From contig VXME01000160.1 in NCBI GenBank assembly GCA_009861545.1, positions 62,001 to 126,000 of the forward strand: a DNA stretch of 64,000 nucleotides, given 5' to 3'. This document shows positions 7,447 to 15,879 of this stretch, piece after piece. Numbering within the stretch: position 1 is the stretch's first letter; each line of letters begins with the position of its first letter. Both the position numbers and the translations under genes were made by a program. The notes under the pieces are model-generated. The model was not told the origin of the DNA. It saw only the letters and a program-made list of their open reading frames with translations, and did not search any database. Origin of the DNA: Acidobacteriota bacterium. Lineage in GTDB: Bacteria > Acidobacteriota > Vicinamibacteria > Vicinamibacterales > UBA8438.

Positions 7447-9207
7447 TCAAGGCAAACCGAACACGAACAGATTGTTGCCGACGCTCGGGCGCAGCTCCGG
7501 CGTCAGGCGCGTGAAGCCGGAGGCGGTCCCGGAAGCGCCCGTGCTGACCGCCACGTACTGCCGGCCGTCCACCGCGTAGGTGATCGGGAAGCCGCTGACC
7601 GGCGAGCCGAGGTTGATCTCCCACAGCACCTCGCCCGTTTCGTCGTCGTGGGCGCGGAAGCGGCCGTTCGTGTCGCCGCCGAACACCAGTCCTCCGCCGG
7701 TCGCGACGAGAGACATCGTCGCCGCGCGCTGCTCGTAGAGCCACTCCGTCGCGCCGGTCTCGGCCGAGATCGCCTGGATGGTGCCGAGCTGATCGGTGCC
7801 CGGCGCGAGCTGGTGGCGCAGCGCCAGGGCGTAGTGGATGCGCGCCTCGCGCGTAGCCATCATGCGGGCGCAGGTGTTGCGCAGCGGCATGTACATCCGG
7901 TTGGTCCGCGGGCTGTAGGCGCCGGCCTCCCAGTCCTTGCCTCCGAACCAGGTCGGACAGGTCAGCACCTCCTGCCCCTCGGCGGTGAAAATGAGCTCCG
8001 CGTTCTCGGTGACCGCACCGGTCGCGCCGTCGATGGCGCTGATGACGTTCTGCGTCACCGTCGGCCGCGCCCACAGGAACTCGCCCGTCTCGCGGTCGAG
8101 CGTGTAGACCACGCCGGTCTTGCCCGGAATGCCGGTCAGCACCCTGCGCACTTCGCCGCGATTGAGCCGGGGGTTGATCCAGCTCACCGCCGCCGGGTCC
8201 GGCGCCACGGCGGTGTCGACCAGCAGCCGCTCGAAGGGGTGATCGAGGTCCCAGTGATCGTTGAGGTGCTGGTAGTACCACACGATCTCGCCCGTGTCGC
8301 CGTCGAGCGCCAGCGTCGAGTTGTGGTACAGGTAGTTGTTCTCGATCCCGCCGAGCAGGAACTTGGGCGCCGGGGACGTGACCGACGTGCCGACGTAGAC
8401 CAGGTTCAGCTCCGGATCGTAGCTCGGCGCCATCCAGGACCCGACGTGCACGCGCTCCTCGTAGGGAACGCCGCCCCACGTCTCGTCCCCCGGCTCGCCG
8501 GGGGCCGGCACCAGGCGCGTGCGCCAGACCTCCGCGCCGGTCTCCGCGTCGTGGGCGGTGATCACACAGGCTTCCGGCCCGCCGTGGGGCCGGCAGCTCC
8601 GGCCGGAGACCGCCTTGCCGCCGGCGACGATCGGACCCGACGAGTGCCGGGCGGGATTCACGAAGTAGTCGAGGATCTGCGTCTCCCATGCCAGCCGCCC
8701 GGTCTCGGCGTCGAGCGCATAGAGGTAGTTGTCGGCGCTGGTGTCGAGGATGCGGTTCCCGTAGATGGCGATGTTCCGGTTGGTCATCGACCCGTTGACG
8801 TAGTCGTCGATGTCGTCCGGCAGGTCGCGGCGGTACTCCCAGCGGAGGTCGCCCGTCGCCGCGTCGATGGCCTGGATGACGTCGCTCGGATTCGGCATGT
8901 ACAGCACGCCGCCGTAGGCCAGGGGCGTCCCTTCCTGGTTGCCGACGCCCAGGGCCCGCGTCCATACCAGGCGCAGCGTGCCGACGTTCTCGCGGTCGAT
9001 CTGATCGAGCGGGCTGTAGCCCCAGCCGTCCGGCGTGCGGCGCCACGTCAGCCAGTCGCCCGGCGCCGGATCCTCGAGCATCGCGTCGGTAACGGGAACG
9101 AACGGCGCGGAGGTTTCGTCCTGCGCGCCGGCGGGAAGCGGCGCGAGTGCCAGGAACACCGCCGCCGCAAGCAGGGCGTCTCGCCCGGCAAGACCACTCG
9201 GTTGCAT
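7447..9207 (-). CDS. Secreted PQQ-type quinoprotein dehydrogenase (586 aa)
   Basis: An eight-bladed beta-propeller quinoprotein of the PQQ-dependent alcohol/glucose dehydrogenase superfamily, exported by an N-terminal signal peptide (about 1-29, ending AGAQ). Repeated blade motifs such as LDAETGRLAWE and LDGDTGEIVWYY are clear. The C-terminal segment TWFGGKDWEAGAYSP (about 419-433) matches the PQQ-contacting Trp/Asp region. C205 and C214 are present, but the adjacent Cys-Cys pair of methanol dehydrogenases is not, and there is no CxxCH heme. The periplasmic oxidation substrate is unknown. It is paralogous to the protein at 14048-15769. A 30-codon ORF ends one base before its start. Confidence 0.88.
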   Translation of the reverse strand: MQPSGLAGRDALLAAAVFLALAPLPAGAQDETSAPFVPVTDAMLEDPAPGDWLTWRRTPDGWGYSPLDQIDRENVGTLRLVWTRALGVGNQEGTPLAYGGVLYMPNPSDVIQAIDAATGDLRWEYRRDLPDDIDDYVNGSMTNRNIAIYGNRILDTSADNYLYALDAETGRLAWETQILDYFVNPARHSSGPIVAGGKAVSGRSCRPHGGPEACVITAHDAETGAEVWRTRLVPAPGEPGDETWGGVPYEERVHVGSWMAPSYDPELNLVYVGTSVTSPAPKFLLGGIENNYLYHNSTLALDGDTGEIVWYYQHLNDHWDLDHPFERLLVDTAVAPDPAAVSWINPRLNRGEVRRVLTGIPGKTGVVYTLDRETGEFLWARPTVTQNVISAIDGATGAVTENAELIFTAEGQEVLTCPTWFGGKDWEAGAYSPRTNRMYMPLRNTCARMMATREARIHYALALRHQLAPGTDQLGTIQAISAETGATEWLYEQRAATMSLVATGGGLVFGGDTNGRFRAHDDETGEVLWEINLGSPVSGFPITYAVDGRQYVAVSTGASGTASGFTRLTPELRPSVGNNLFVFGLP

Positions 9208-9208
9208 G

Positions 9209-9301
9209 TCAGCCTCCGTTCCGCTGGGCTTCCACCAGCGTGCTCACTTCTTCGGCCAGCTCCACGAACGCCCGGTCGGCCGCCTCGATCACGCAATGCA
9301 T
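9209..9301 (-). CDS. Tiny ORF immediately upstream of the quinoprotein (30 aa)
   Basis: ATG 9301 opens a 30-residue frame (MHCVIEAADRAFVELAEEV and eleven more residues) whose TGA lies one base before the quinoprotein ATG. The peptide is a clean amphipathic helix with good third-position GC. It could be a coupled small protein or the relic tail of a longer gene. It is not PqqA: the conserved Glu and Tyr spacing of that precursor is absent. Confidence 0.35.
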   Translation of the reverse strand: MHCVIEAADRAFVELAEEVSTLVEAQRNGG

Positions 9302-9512
9302 ACCACAGGCTACTGCGCCAAGTCGCCTATCTTCATGTGGACCGTCCCGGCCGGGGCGACCAGGGGCGTACTGTCGGCGCGCGTCTGGAAGGGTCAACCG
9401 GAAACCGGAGGCGCCATGGGGACCTGGCGCCCGACCGGCTCGCCGCTGGCGGCCGCGCCCGCGAGCTCCCCGTCCACGATCGGCCGAGCCGAAGGAAAGG
9501 CCGTCGCGCCGG

Positions 9513-10770
9513 TCACCGCGCCCGAGCCATCCGGCGCGCGACGCGAGTCTCCTGGTGATCGAAGGCCGGCTCGTACGTCCCGATCTCCACACGGGTCATG
9601 CCCGCGGCCAGGCAGCACGCCCGCCACTGTTCGTCGATGATGGACACCATGCTTGACAGCATGACCACGGCGGCCTTGCGTTCGATGTCGAAGAAGGGAG
9701 CGGCGTCTACCGCGGCCTCGATGGAAGCTGCGTTCCCGCTGATCTCGCTGATGCCGGTCTCCAACTGACGCTGACAGTGCGGCTGGGGGTTGATGTCGAA
9801 GGCCGGCGACAGCACCCAGAGCCCCCCGCCGGCATGCAACAGCCCGTGGTTCTTCAAGTGATCGTCGTTGTTCGACACGAGAATCGTGAACAACATCCTT
9901 CGAAAGAGCTCGGTCAGTTGGACCCGCGGGTCCAACGCATGCGCCCGCAGCGCGTCGGCGATGTCCGTGTAGTACGCCCCTGTCCCGGTCTCCGCGCCGA
10001 GGAACGATTGCGCGGAGAGATAGTGGACCCTGTCGCCCGCGACGCGGTCGAACCGGTCGACAAGCGCTACCGGCCGGTCCGTGTCGCCGAGCTCGATGCG
10101 GGCCGACGCCGCGTTCACGCCGGCGGCACGCGCCAGCCCCAGCGCCGCCACCTCGGCCCTTTTCTATCGGCATCGTGTCGTCGTCGGACGTGAACTTCGC
10201 GATCGTCAGGTTGCCGCGCTCGTCGCGGACGCTCGCCTTGGGCCTTGCGCCGCCAAGCGAGCCGGCGCTCCCCAACAGCCGTTCCCACGCGTCCGGATCC
10301 CGGTTCAAGTCGTCGGCGCCCAGGCCGGTCAGGCGCCGCAGCTCGTCCAGCTCGGCCAGGCGCGGAGTCGGCGGATACGTTCGCGCCAGCGGCCGACCCT
10401 CCTCGTCCAGATAGCGGAGGGCGCCCTGTCGGGTCGCATCGTCCGCCGCCAGCAGGTAGTCCAGCTCCGTGAGCACCCCGGACGAGGCCTTGCGGATGAG
10501 ACCACGCCCCCAAGAATCCGGCGCACCGTCGGCGATCGGTCCCGGCAAGGCAGAGCGGGGGCGCTCTCGCGACGCACTGGAGTAGAAGGGCGTTCCGGCC
10601 AGCGGCATCGTCGCCGGGGAGATGGCGAAGGCCCCCCGCTTCTCCAGCCACTCCGGGGCGTAGCGGAACATGCACGCCTCGCGCCGGCCGTCGCACTCGA
10701 ACACGATCTCGCCGACCGGATGCAGCGCTTCACCAAGCGCCACCCGCACGCGCCGCGTCGTCTTGGCCAT
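9513..10770 (-). pseudogene. hipA: HipA-like serine/threonine kinase toxin with a one-base frameshift
   Basis: HipA kinases phosphorylate targets such as glutamyl-tRNA synthetase and cause growth arrest. From ATG 10770 the HipA N-terminal region reads well to NLTIAKFTSDDDTMPIEK. It then loses frame; the remainder continues in the next frame from AALGLARAAGVNAASARIEL. The catalytic loop SNNDDHLKNHG and metal-binding LSPAFDINP are visible in that second frame. Removing one C from the CCC run at 10157-10159 would restore IEKAEVAALGLARAAGV and a protein of about 418 aa. All key residues are intact, so this is either a sequence error or a very recent inactivation. It sits 11 bases downstream of its antitoxin-like partner. 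Confidence 0.8.
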
Positions 10771-10781
10771 GGCGGGTAACG

Positions 10782-11105
10782 CTATCCGAGGGAACGAGGC
10801 CTCGGCCGGCGGATGCGCCGCGGGAGGCTGTCGACGTCGAGCATCAGGCCGGTATCGTCTCGCGAGACGTCCAGGATCTCATCGAGGCGGTGCAATTCAC
10901 CCAGCGCCAATAGCGCCATCGCGAACGCCCCGATCGAGACGCCGGCCTCGCCTTTCTCGAGTCTCATCAGCGTGCCCTGCGACACGCCCATGCGCGTTGC
11001 GAAGTCCGCCACGGGCAGGCGCCGCTTCCGGCGGGCGATGCCGATATCGCGGCCGAGCGCACGGAGCGCGCGCTGGACCGAGGGAGGGTGGACTCTAGGC
11101 CCCAT
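10782..11105 (-). CDS. hipB: HipB-like XRE-family antitoxin/repressor
   Basis: A 107-aa protein with a Cro/C1-type helix-turn-helix in the middle (DFATRMGVSQGTLMRLEKGE). It is expected to bind and neutralise the HipA kinase encoded just downstream and to repress the pair by binding operators at its own promoter. ATG 11105 is preferred over TTG 11114. No Shine-Dalgarno is visible, but the short upstream region is AT-rich and promoter-like, so the transcript may be leaderless or nearly so. Confidence 0.82.
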   Translation of the reverse strand: MGPRVHPPSVQRALRALGRDIGIARRKRRLPVADFATRMGVSQGTLMRLEKGEAGVSIGAFAMALLALGELHRLDEILDVSRDDTGLMLDVDSLPRRIRRPRPRSLG

Positions 11106-11111
11106 AAGAAT

Positions 11112-11121
11112 CAATATATTG
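11112..11121. promoter_or_regulatory. Candidate HipB operator palindrome
   Basis: The perfect palindrome CAATATATTG lies six bases upstream of the antitoxin ATG, inside a roughly 50-base AT-rich block (11106-11160) in otherwise GC-rich DNA. Position and symmetry suit autoregulation by the XRE protein. No binding is shown. Confidence 0.45.
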
Positions 11122-11244
11122 CATTCTAATACTCATAAATCAGCATATACAGTTGCTACAGAAGGCCGCTGACGTCGGCGGTCCTTGCCCCAGACCTGAC
11201 AGGCGAGACCGCCATCGATGAACGGGCGGCACCGCATCGCCCCG

Positions 11245-12213
11245 TCAGTGTCTGGGGCGCACGCGGTTCCCGGCGGTCAGGAGCATCTCATCGGCCGGCT
11301 CCCCGTCAACGAGCAAGCCCGAGAAGCGCACCGGCAGACCCATTCCTTCCCAGAGCTCTCTCGAGTCCTGCAAGTGGAAATGCAGATGCGGCTCGGTGCT
11401 GTGGCCGCTGTGCCCGCAGCGGCCGATCACCTGTCCGCGGGTCACCCGGTCGCCGGGCGCGACGGTGACGCTGCCCCGAATCAGGTGGGCGTACAACGCG
11501 AACTCTCCCTCCGCGTGCTCGATGAGAACGTGATTGCCCACGAAGCTGCGTGCCGTGAAGTCGCAGATGCCCCAGCCGAGGAACGCCTGGCGTACCCGGC
11601 TCTCCAGGCGAACGACGGTGCCGTCGGCCGCCGCCAGGATGTCCTGCCCGTAGCAGAAGTAGTCCGCGGCGCGCGTGCCCCGACCCGTGTGGCGTTCGAA
11701 CGCCTCGTTCGCCTGCACGAAGTCGAGCGCGAAGCGCTGGCCGAGCACGTCCCACGAATGCGAGGTCTCGGGTGTGGCGCCGCCATTGCACAGCAGCCAC
11801 TCACCCTCGAAAGGCAGCGTGTAGACAGCCCTGGTCTCGTAACCCCGGCAGTCGTCCCCGCTGCGCGTCTCCCGCGCGACCAGGGCCGAGTCGCCTTCGG
11901 ACTGGCGAACCATCTCCAGGACCTGGAACGGATTGAGGAGAATCAACCACTGAGTCCACGCCCACACTGTGTCGGGGGCGCGCGGCCCGAAACGTCCGAT
12001 CGGGCCGGAGATCGGCCAGCTCTCACGCAGGTCCGGCGCATCCGCCGACTCCGACCCGCGCGCCGGCCCGCGCAGCCTCCCCACCACCCACCGCGACGTG
12101 ATGTAGATCGCCAGGACCGCCAACAGCGGCGGACGGACATCAAGGACCAACTGCGCGAGACCCGCGATGAGCGCGGTCGCGCCGAGCGCGATGAGCACGT
12201 TGACAAGTCGCAT
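11245..12213 (-). CDS. M23 (LytM-type) metallopeptidase, membrane-anchored
   Basis: A 322-aa protein with two N-terminal hydrophobic segments (about 5-45) and a C-terminal LytM/M23 zinc peptidase domain. Zinc ligands are visible as H and D in HSWDVLGQRFALDF and the HLHFH (HxH) motif near residue 280. The glycine-rich AADGTVV and HAEGEFALYAHL strands are typical. M23 enzymes cut peptidoglycan cross-bridges or act as endopeptidase-fold carriers in the periplasm. Divergent from vapBC, with 67 bases between the start codons. Confidence 0.82.
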   Translation of the reverse strand: MRLVNVLIALGATALIAGLAQLVLDVRPPLLAVLAIYITSRWVVGRLRGPARGSESADAPDLRESWPISGPIGRFGPRAPDTVWAWTQWLILLNPFQVLEMVRQSEGDSALVARETRSGDDCRGYETRAVYTLPFEGEWLLCNGGATPETSHSWDVLGQRFALDFVQANEAFERHTGRGTRAADYFCYGQDILAAADGTVVRLESRVRQAFLGWGICDFTARSFVGNHVLIEHAEGEFALYAHLIRGSVTVAPGDRVTRGQVIGRCGHSGHSTEPHLHFHLQDSRELWEGMGLPVRFSGLLVDGEPADEMLLTAGNRVRPRH

Positions 12214-12246
12214 GGACCGGTGGTCCCCAAATCACACAGCGGGTGA

Positions 12247-12275
12247 TACAATGTAGATTGCCTACTATACATGTA
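12247..12275. promoter_or_regulatory. Twin palindromic operator upstream of vapBC
   Basis: Two related palindromes, TACAaTGTA (12247-12255) and TACATGTA (12268-12275), lie with centres about 20 bases apart, two helical turns, immediately before the vapB ATG at 12281. The second overlaps the expected -10 region (TACTAT, 12263-12268). This arrangement suits cooperative autorepression by a VapB/VapC complex. Confidence 0.5.
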
Positions 12276-12280
12276 ACACA

Positions 12281-12535
12281 ATGGCGCTCAACATCAGGAA
12301 CGCGGAAACCGAACGGTTGGTGGCGGAGCTGGCGCTGCTGAGCGGGCGGACCAAGACCGAGGCGGTGGCCGAGGCTATTCGAGACCGTCTGGAGCGGCTC
12401 AGGCGTGAACGCAGCGGACGCTCGCTGGCCGACGAGCTCGACGAGATCGGGCGGCGCTGCGCGAAGCTCCCCGTACGTGACGGACGCCCCGCGAACGAGA
12501 TCATTGGGTACGACGAGTACGGCGTTCCCCGCTGA
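12281..12535 (+). CDS. vapB: VapB-like antitoxin (PSK/Rv0623 type)
   Basis: An 84-aa antitoxin of the Rv0623-like transcription factor family. The N-terminal ribbon-helix-helix (MALNIRNAETERLVAELA, then SGRTKTEAVAEAIRDRLERL) binds DNA, and the C-terminal tail (LPVRDGRPANEIIGYDEYG) is the usual toxin-wrapping segment. Its TGA overlaps the toxin start (TGATG), so the two proteins are translationally coupled. Likely autoregulated through the twin palindromes just upstream. Confidence 0.92.
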   Translation: MALNIRNAETERLVAELALLSGRTKTEAVAEAIRDRLERLRRERSGRSLADELDEIGRRCAKLPVRDGRPANEIIGYDEYGVPR

Positions 12536-12942
12536 TGGTCATCGATACGTCGGCGTTTCTCGCGATTCTGCAGGACGAGCCCGACCGCCGCTCCTTTACC
12601 GAGGCGATCGGGGCGGCGGCCGTGCGGCGGACTTCGGCCGCCACTTTCGTGGAAGCGTCGATGGTCCTGCAGTCGCGTTACGGAGCGGAAGGCGTCCAAC
12701 GCCTGGACATGCTGCTGGAGACCGCGCGCATCGAGGTGATGACGGTCGATCCGGCTCAGGCCCGGATGGCGCGGCGGGCGTTCGTCGACTTCGGGAAGGG
12801 ACGACACCCGGCCGGACTCAACTACGGCGACTGCTTCACCTACGCGCTCGCCCGCCAGCTCGGCGAGCCGCTCCTCTGCAAGAGCGACGACTTCGCGCAA
12901 ACGGATCTCGACCTGGTCCTGCCACCGGCGCCGACTCCGTAG
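12535..12942 (+). CDS. vapC: VapC PIN-domain ribonuclease toxin
   Basis: A 135-aa PIN-domain protein. The metal-binding acidic residues are visible: D4 (MVIDTSAFL), the Glu in ATFVEASMVL, the Asp in NYGDCFTYALA and the Asp in CKSDDFAQTDLD. VapC enzymes cleave specific RNAs, often tRNA or rRNA; the target here is unknown. Length and motif order are normal and the frame is intact, so the toxin should be active. Coupled to VapB by a one-base overlap of stop and start. Confidence 0.92.
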   Translation: MVIDTSAFLAILQDEPDRRSFTEAIGAAAVRRTSAATFVEASMVLQSRYGAEGVQRLDMLLETARIEVMTVDPAQARMARRAFVDFGKGRHPAGLNYGDCFTYALARQLGEPLLCKSDDFAQTDLDLVLPPAPTP

Positions 12943-12968
12943 GGGCGGGCAGCCACCCGATCGATCGC

Positions 12969-13967
12969 TCAGTCGGGCGAGCGCACCGCGAACTTCTGCA
13001 CGCGCCCGCTGAGCTGCGCGGCGAACACCCCGCCGTCGTGCGAGACGGTCATCCCGTGGCCACCCCCGCCGCCCGTCAGCTCGGCCAGGATCTCGCCGTC
13101 CAGCGTGCGCAGCGCGCCGCCGGCCCAGATGCGCTGCTCCCTTGTCACGAAGAGCGCCTGCACGCCGGTGAGATCCGTCCACTGGTCGAGGAACTTGCCC
13201 TCGGCATCGAAGACCTGAACCCGGCGGTTGTCGCGGTCGACGGTGTAGACGCGGCCGTCGCCGGCCACGGCGACCCCGTGCGGCAGGCCGAACTGGCCCG
13301 GCCCGGCGCCCCGCGAGCCCCAGTCGCCGAGATAGCGCCCCTCCTTCGAGAACCGCACGATGCGGGCGTTGCCGTACCCGTCGCTCACGTAGATGTCGCC
13401 GTTGGGGGCGAAGGCGATGTCCGTGGGCAGATTGAACGTGTCGTGGCCGGCGCCCGGGACCCCGGGCGTGCCGAGGTGCATCAGCACCTCGCCGGTCTCG
13501 CGCAGCTTGTAGACCGCGTGGCCGGGCGCGTCCACGACCCACACGTGGCCTTCCGGATCGACGCGGATGGCGTGCGCGCCGCAGGCTTGACAGCCCGCCG
13601 GGCCGTAGACGGCGGTGTAGCCGGACGCGCCGGGCGCCCGGTCCTCGGGAGCCACCCCCATGACCTTGCCGTTGCTGAACAGCCCCTCGCCCCAACCTCG
13701 CACGAAGGTGCCGTCCGGCTCGAACACCAGGATCGGCTGGGCCCCACGGTGCAGTACGAGAATGTTGCCGTCGGCGCCGGTGGCCACGGCGACCACCTGG
13801 CCGAAGTTCCAGGCCGAAGGCGTGCCGGCGGCGGTCGTGGCCAGCTTCGGCCACACGGAGACCTCGGTGTAGTTCGCGGCCGACTGCCAGGCCGGCACGG
13901 CCGCCACGGCGGCGAAACCGACGACGGCGAAGACGACGGCGAACCGGCGAACATTGTGCTTTCTCAC
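12969..13967 (-). CDS. Secreted NHL-repeat beta-propeller protein
   Basis: A 332-aa protein with an N-terminal signal anchor (about 8-28) followed by NHL repeats, for example HAIRVDPEGHVWVVDAPGH, LPTDIAFAPNGDIYVSDGYG and LPHGVAVAGDGRVYTVDRD. Such propellers are structural or lyase-like. The C-terminal blade (GGGGGHGMTVSHDGGVFAAQ) closes the fold. GTG 13967 is chosen because GGAGGG lies five to six bases upstream. It follows the second quinoprotein gene on the same strand after an 80-base gap, so the two may act together in the periplasm. Confidence 0.82.
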   Translation of the reverse strand: MRKHNVRRFAVVFAVVGFAAVAAVPAWQSAANYTEVSVWPKLATTAAGTPSAWNFGQVVAVATGADGNILVLHRGAQPILVFEPDGTFVRGWGEGLFSNGKVMGVAPEDRAPGASGYTAVYGPAGCQACGAHAIRVDPEGHVWVVDAPGHAVYKLRETGEVLMHLGTPGVPGAGHDTFNLPTDIAFAPNGDIYVSDGYGNARIVRFSKEGRYLGDWGSRGAGPGQFGLPHGVAVAGDGRVYTVDRDNRRVQVFDAEGKFLDQWTDLTGVQALFVTREQRIWAGGALRTLDGEILAELTGGGGGHGMTVSHDGGVFAAQLSGRVQKFAVRSPD

Positions 13968-13987
13968 GGTTGCCCTCCGCGGCAATG

Positions 13988-14008
13988 GGCCCGGCCTGCG
14001 GCCGGGCC
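13988..14008. terminator. GC-rich hairpin between quinoprotein and NHL genes
   Basis: Perfect nine-base arms GGCCCGGCC and GGCCGGGCC around a three-base loop. It lies between the quinoprotein stop (14048) and the NHL start (13967). There is no T-run, so it may be a processing or partial-termination hairpin rather than a full terminator. Confidence 0.4.
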
Positions 14009-14047
14009 GGAACCACTCTCCGAGCGTGCGCTCCCCCGGGGGGGTGC

Positions 14048-15769
14048 TCAATCCTCCTCGGGCAGGGCGAACACGAAGATGCCGTTGCCCTGGCGCGGGT
14101 TGCGCTTCTCCGGAATCAGGTCGGCCGGGATGATGCTGGTCCAGCTCGAGCCGCCCAGCGGGCCGCCCGCGCCGAAGGCGATGTACTGCCTGCCGTCGAC
14201 CGCGTAGGTGATCGGATAGCCGTTGGCCATCGTCGTCAGCCGGCTCTGCCAGAGCTGCTCGCCGCTCGCCGCGTCGTAGGCGAAGACGTGCCGCTCCCAG
14301 TCGCCGACGAAGACCAGACCCCCGCCCGTCGTCAGCGCCGCCGTGTTGTACGGGACGCGGAGCCGGTGCTTCCACAGCGCCTCGCCGGTCCGGATGTCGA
14401 GCGCCTGGAACTCGCCGAGCTGACCCGGCGCGTCCGGATGGAAGTGGTTCAGCCGGCCCCGCACGCCGCCCGTGCCGCCGCCGCCCGGCCGCTGCTCCAC
14501 CGGCCCGAACGCGGCCGTCTCGCACTGCAGGTTCAGCGGCACGTACAGCGCGCCGGTGTCGGGGTGGTAGGCCATCGCCCGCAGTGCCTTGAAGCCGCCG
14601 GTGCTCGGGCAGAAGAAGAGCATCTCGCCCACGCCCGAGACCATGCCCTCGCGATAGGTGAACTCGCCGGTCTCCGGATCGATGTCGGCCAGGTTCTGGT
14701 AGCCGAGATCGACGGCCTTGGTGAACGCCCCGGTCGTGCGGTCGAGCTCCCACAGGATGCCCAGCTTGCCCATGCTGAACACCGACTGCCGGCCGTCGTA
14801 GTCGATCAGGATCCGCTCGAACGTCTCGTCCATGTCGTGGCTGTCGCCGGGGATGTGCTGGAAGAACCAGCGCATCTCGCCGGTTTCCGGATCGAGGGCC
14901 AGTGTGGAGTTGCTGTACAGGGCGTCGCCGTCGGTGCCGCGGGCGTCCCGCGACCACGGCTTGGCCTGCGCCGTGCCGTAGTAGACGAGGCGGGTGACCG
15001 GATCGTAGGCGCCGGGGATCCAGGCGTCGCTGCCGGCGCGGAACAGCAGCGGGAGGTCGCCCCAGGTGTCGCCGCCGCGCTCTCCCGGCCGGGCGATGGT
15101 CGACGTTCGCCACATCAGGCGCCCGGTGCGGCCGTCGACGCCGACGATGTAGCAGGTGTCCTCGCGGAACCGCTCGCAGCCGCGCAACCCAGCCACGACC
15201 GTGCCGTCGGCGATGACCGGCCCGCTCGAGAACCCGTAGCCGTCGTGGTCCGGCGCCACGTCGGTGTCCCAGCGCTCCTCGCCCGTCCGCGCGTCGAGGC
15301 CGACGACATGCGCGTCCCGGGTATTGAGGATGATCAGGTCCTCGTAGATCGCGAGGCTGCGCATCTGCGCGGCGGGCCGCAGCCGCTCGTCCATCTCGCG
15401 CCGGTACTCCCAGATGAAGTCGCCGGTTCCCGCGTCGAGGGCCTGCACCACGTTGCCCGGGTTCGCGATGTACATCACGCCGTCGTGCACGATCGGGGTC
15501 GTCTGCGACACGCCCGGCTCGAGGCCCCAGGACCAGACGAGCCGGAGATCGCCGACGTTGTCCTGGTCCACCTGGTCGAGGGGGCTGTAGCCCCAGCCGT
15601 CCAGGGTGCGCCGCCAGTTGAGCCAGTCGGCGGGATCGGGATCCTGCAGCACGGCATCGGAGACCGGCGTGAAGTCCCGGTCCTGCGCCCCTGCCGGGAA
15701 CGCGGAAGCGGCCAGCAGGACGGCCGCGACGAGGCAGACGAGATATGCGCGAGAGGCCGGAGACGGCAT
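14048..15769 (-). CDS. Secreted PQQ-type quinoprotein dehydrogenase, second paralogue
   Basis: A 573-aa eight-bladed quinoprotein with a signal peptide (about 1-29, AFPAGAQ). The N-terminal mature region closely parallels the 586-aa paralogue (WRRTLDGWGYSPLDQVDQDN against WRRTPDGWGYSPLDQIDREN). Blade motifs (LDARTGEERWDTDV, LDPETGEMRWFFQH) and the C-terminal ITYAVDGRQYIAFGAGG are clear. The Trp region of the first paralogue is replaced by CPSTGGFKALRAMAYHP, so substrate or cofactor geometry may differ. No heme motif is present. A TATAAT box lies 42 bases upstream of the start. Confidence 0.87.
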   Translation of the reverse strand: MPSPASRAYLVCLVAAVLLAASAFPAGAQDRDFTPVSDAVLQDPDPADWLNWRRTLDGWGYSPLDQVDQDNVGDLRLVWSWGLEPGVSQTTPIVHDGVMYIANPGNVVQALDAGTGDFIWEYRREMDERLRPAAQMRSLAIYEDLIILNTRDAHVVGLDARTGEERWDTDVAPDHDGYGFSSGPVIADGTVVAGLRGCERFREDTCYIVGVDGRTGRLMWRTSTIARPGERGGDTWGDLPLLFRAGSDAWIPGAYDPVTRLVYYGTAQAKPWSRDARGTDGDALYSNSTLALDPETGEMRWFFQHIPGDSHDMDETFERILIDYDGRQSVFSMGKLGILWELDRTTGAFTKAVDLGYQNLADIDPETGEFTYREGMVSGVGEMLFFCPSTGGFKALRAMAYHPDTGALYVPLNLQCETAAFGPVEQRPGGGGTGGVRGRLNHFHPDAPGQLGEFQALDIRTGEALWKHRLRVPYNTAALTTGGGLVFVGDWERHVFAYDAASGEQLWQSRLTTMANGYPITYAVDGRQYIAFGAGGPLGGSSWTSIIPADLIPEKRNPRQGNGIFVFALPEED

Positions 15770-15810
15770 GAGGCCCTCCTTGAGCTTCGAAGGATGATTT
15801 CGCGGGCCTG

Positions 15811-15816
15811 ATTATA
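15811..15816 (-). promoter_or_regulatory. -10 promoter element for the second quinoprotein
   Basis: TATAAT on the minus strand in the context CGACTATAATCAGG, about 42 bases upstream of the ATG at 15769. No recognisable -35 is seen in the GC-rich DNA upstream. Confidence 0.5.
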
Positions 15817-15879
15817 GTCGGCGCCCCCGCCGCGGCGGCGCCGGCGAACCTTTTCCGTCCAGGTGCGTTCCTTCTCACG

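Noticed and set aside
9209-9301. PqqA precursor peptide
   Set aside because: It lacks the conserved Glu and Tyr with the required spacing, and no pqqBCDE genes are nearby.
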